Source of the DNA: a virus
Strand: one strand, 5' to 3'
DNA length: 23,828 nucleotides
IMG/VR virus record: IMGVR_UViG_3300012984_000280
Location: 1-23,828 of that record
Part shown: positions 22,894 to 23,828 of the stretch, piece by piece
How positions within the stretch are numbered: the first letter of the stretch is position 1
How the letters are laid out: each line of letters begins with the position of its first letter
Notes under the pieces: model-generated
Databases searched by the model: none
What the model saw: only the letters and a program-made list of their open reading frames with translations
What the model was told of the DNA's origin: nothing
Translations under genes and position numbers: made by a program

Positions 22894-23177
22894 CAGTGCG
22901 CCGCCGGCTCGGGTCGCTGTTCTTGCCGCTGCTTTTCGAAGCGCCTCAAGTCGGCAACGCCGGGCACTTCGATCACCGCCGCCATATCGCAGGCGCCGGT
23001 CAGCCGCGCGGTGAGTTCGAGCCCGCGCAAGATGGTCGCCTCTTTCTCGGTTTGGTCGAGAACTTCGCCGACCATCTCGAGCAGCTGCTTGCGGATTTCG
23101 CGCTTGCTGCTGATGTCAGCGAGCGCGACGAGTCGTGCGACGTAGCTGAGCTTTTGGCGCGGCGTCTCCTCGGCCAT
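22893..23177 (-). CDS. terS: Putative terminase small subunit
   Basis: A 94-residue, mostly helical, charged protein directly upstream of the large terminase and overlapping it by one base (TGATG). Residues 1-50 hold helices with mixed charge (K-R-E-I-R-K-Q-L-L-E-M-V), and the end is rich in Arg, Gln, Glu and Pro. Small terminase subunits recognise phage DNA, form rings and regulate the large subunit; they diverge strongly in sequence, so the call rests on position, size and composition rather than on a motif. No convincing helix-turn-helix is seen. The start at 23177 gives a weak Shine-Dalgarno only. An alternative is an unrelated accessory protein. Confidence 0.5.
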   Translation of the reverse strand: MAEETPRQKLSYVARLVALADISSKREIRKQLLEMVGEVLDQTEKEATILRGLELTARLTGACDMAAVIEVPGVADLRRFEKQRQEQRPEPAAH

Positions 23178-23184
23178 GCGCCAT

Positions 23185-23232
23185 GTTGACGCCCGATGTC
23201 AGGATTATGTCAACTTTACCGGGAAAGATTAA
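23185..23232 (-). promoter_or_regulatory. Candidate promoter/operator before the packaging genes
   Basis: On the minus strand TGACAT occurs twice (complement of 23207-23212 and 23196-23201), 11 bases start to start, so both copies face the same side of the helix. The outer sequence GTTGAC (complement of 23209-23214) is answered by GTCAAC (complement of 23185-23190), giving an inverted repeat. A weak sigma-70-like pair is possible: TTAATC (complement of 23227-23232) and CATAAT (complement of 23204-23209) with 17 bases between them. The site lies directly upstream of the putative small terminase. The repeats are seen directly; promoter or operator function is inference. Confidence 0.35.
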
Positions 23233-23244
23233 GGCGCTTTCCGG
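23219..23244. other. Imperfect hairpin at the lipoprotein stop codon
   Basis: On the plus strand the arms ccgg-g-aaag (23219-23227) and ctttccgg (23237-23244) pair with one bulged base and a 9-base loop. The structure spans the end of the lipoprotein gene. No run of T follows the stem on either strand, so it is not a classic intrinsic terminator. It may be an RNA stability or partial termination element before the terminase genes. Confidence 0.3.
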
Positions 23245-23507
23245 CACCAATACAGCCGGACCTGGCTCTCCCCGAAGCCTCCACAGCTGCAGACGAAGTA
23301 GGCGTCCGCAGCCCCGAGCTTGGTCAGGGTCGCCCGCCCGGTCGTCTCGTCGCGTGAGTAGGCGCACTGGTCGCCAAGCTCCTCGCAGCTCACGACGCCG
23401 CGCGCCATTCGCTGGTAATCGGGGTCGCAATTCGCCTCCGGATCGCGCTCGCCACTCGCCGAGCACCCAGCCAAAACCAACGCAATCAGACCCCATATTA
23501 CCCGCAT
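23229..23507 (-). CDS. Cysteine-rich secreted lipoprotein
   Basis: A 92-residue protein with a short N-terminal signal (M-R-V then a hydrophobic stretch, residues 4-14) ending in the lipobox L-A-G-C. Cys15 would be the lipidated residue. Ser follows at +2, which in enterobacteria favours the outer membrane. Six further cysteines (27, 41, 48, 73, 75, 88) could form three disulfides outside the cytoplasm. No catalytic motif is visible. The gene is not coupled to its neighbours: about 30 bases lie upstream and 51 downstream, so it may be controlled separately. Some phages encode small lipoproteins that block their own receptor (Llp of T5 is the known case); an outer-membrane spanin is another option but the protein is larger and richer in cysteine than Rz1. 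It could also be a lysogenic-conversion gene. The lipoprotein call is solid, the role unknown. No good Shine-Dalgarno is seen before the ATG. Confidence 0.7.
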   Translation of the reverse strand: MRVIWGLIALVLAGCSASGERDPEANCDPDYQRMARGVVSCEELGDQCAYSRDETTGRATLTKLGAADAYFVCSCGGFGESQVRLYWCRKAP

Positions 23508-23538
23508 GAGTTACAGAGTTGGGCCGCCACGCGTCGAG

Positions 23539-23772
23539 TCAAGAACGCGTCACCTGTTCAGCCGCAGCAGCCAATAGCGCCCGCCGAGCCCATTCCGACC
23601 AGCCGAGCCCCGACCGCTCGACGGCAGCGTCTACGGTTGCCCACAGATAGGCGTCGCCGCGCAGAAGGCGTCCTTCCTGCTTGTTCTTGCCGGATGGCCC
23701 GCCGCGGCGCTTCTTGTCTGGCGCGGGGCCGGCAGGGGCAGCCCGAGCCGCCCCCGTGGTCCGCTTGCTCAT
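23539..23772 (-). CDS. Small basic protein, possible ribbon-helix-helix DNA-binding tail
   Basis: A 77-residue protein. Residues 1-35 are rich in Lys, Arg, Gly, Ala and Pro and are probably disordered. Residues 38-75 form two likely helices around the segment AVERSGLGWSEWARRALLAA. The spacing of a first helix, a Gly turn, then S-E-W-A-R-R-A-L resembles the helical part of Arc/CopG-type ribbon-helix-helix proteins, though a clear N-terminal beta strand is not obvious. The start overlaps the preceding stop (ATGA). A 31-base gap separates its end from the lipoprotein gene. A DNA-binding role, as repressor or as a packaging accessory next to the terminase genes, is possible. The alternative is a small basic virion or DNA-compaction protein. 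Reality of the gene is likely; function is a guess. Confidence 0.55.
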   Translation of the reverse strand: MSKRTTGAARAAPAGPAPDKKRRGGPSGKNKQEGRLLRGDAYLWATVDAAVERSGLGWSEWARRALLAAAAEQVTRS

Positions 23773-23828
23773 ACCGACTCGGCCTCGACGGCGGCGAACT
23801 TTTCGATCACTGATTCGAGCACCGCAGC
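23769..23828 (-). CDS. 3' end of an unrecognised gene (partial)
   Basis: Nineteen in-frame codons followed by TGA are visible; the gene continues beyond the right edge. The visible tail reads AAVLESVIEKFAAVEAESV, which looks helical and acidic. Its stop overlaps the start of the next gene as ATGA, the same coupling seen along the rest of the block, and this is the main reason to believe the frame. No function can be given from so short a piece. Confidence 0.5.
   Translation of the reverse strand, partial: AAVLESVIEKFAAVEAESV

Noticed and set aside
23508-23538. Possible promoter for the lipoprotein gene (TTGACT on the minus strand)
   Set aside because: TTGACT overlaps the previous stop but there is no acceptable -10 box at 16-18 bases, so support is too weak to list.
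1-23828. CRISPR arrays, tRNA genes, insertion sequences, attachment sites, diversity-generating retroelement
   Set aside because: I looked for regular spaced repeats, cloverleaf-like segments, transposase or reverse-transcriptase motifs and near-repeats at gene ends, and found none that could be supported.

Overview
The window looks like the virion-structure and packaging half of a tailed phage, free or integrated, with a short non-contractile tail (podovirus type). All supportable genes lie on the minus strand and read from the right edge (23828) to the left edge (1) as one tightly packed block. I recognise a terminase pair, portal, scaffold, HK97-fold capsid protein, head-tail adaptor, a nozzle-like tail protein, three very large ejection-type proteins and a tail-fibre/lectin-like protein. 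I see no tape measure, tail tube, sheath or baseplate gene, which is the main reason for the podovirus call. DNA is mostly GC-rich (39 of 60 bases at 17641-17700), so a GC-rich host is likely. A secreted lipoprotein and a holin-like protein suggest a Gram-negative host, but this is inference. No integrase, repressor, tRNA, rRNA, CRISPR array or insertion sequence is visible.

Layout, right to left. (a) 23828-23178: the end of an unknown gene, a small basic protein with a possible ribbon-helix-helix tail, a cysteine-rich lipoprotein, then a short intergenic region with a hairpin and two 6-bp repeats one helical turn apart. (b) 23177-19668: putative small terminase, large terminase, then a run of eight small coupled genes. 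Two of these are only 37 codons long; one is a clear mini zinc ribbon, and a 91-residue neighbour carries another zinc-finger motif. (c) 19668-14092: portal, scaffold, major capsid protein, two small beta-rich proteins that may decorate the capsid, and a 74-residue acidic protein. (d) 14081-9824: adaptor, a 141-residue fibre-tip-like protein and a 1028-residue nozzle-like protein. (e) 9824-2278: three ejection-type proteins of 939, 606 and 968 residues. The first ends in a peptidase S74-like intramolecular chaperone; the third carries an internal ParB/sulfiredoxin-like domain. (f) 2278-1: small virion protein, LamG-like fibre protein, unknown protein, holin-like two-helix membrane protein, a micro-gene, and an unknown gene running off the left edge.

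How it works together: the terminases pump DNA through the portal into a capsid built by scaffold and capsid protein. Adaptor, nozzle and fibre close the head and bind the host. The ejection proteins leave the virion ahead of the DNA to bridge the envelope, and the holin-like protein begins the lysis end. Most genes are linked by stop/start overlaps (ATGA, GTGA, TGATG, TAATG). The spaced ribosome sites cluster around scaffold, capsid and the first decoration candidate, as expected for the most abundant products.

Most worth checking: the ParB-like domain with different codon use inside the third ejection protein, the doubled S74 start motif in the first, the micro-gene cassette, the lipoprotein, and the lower-GC fibre module. 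Functions rest on motif recognition by eye; no database search was run.
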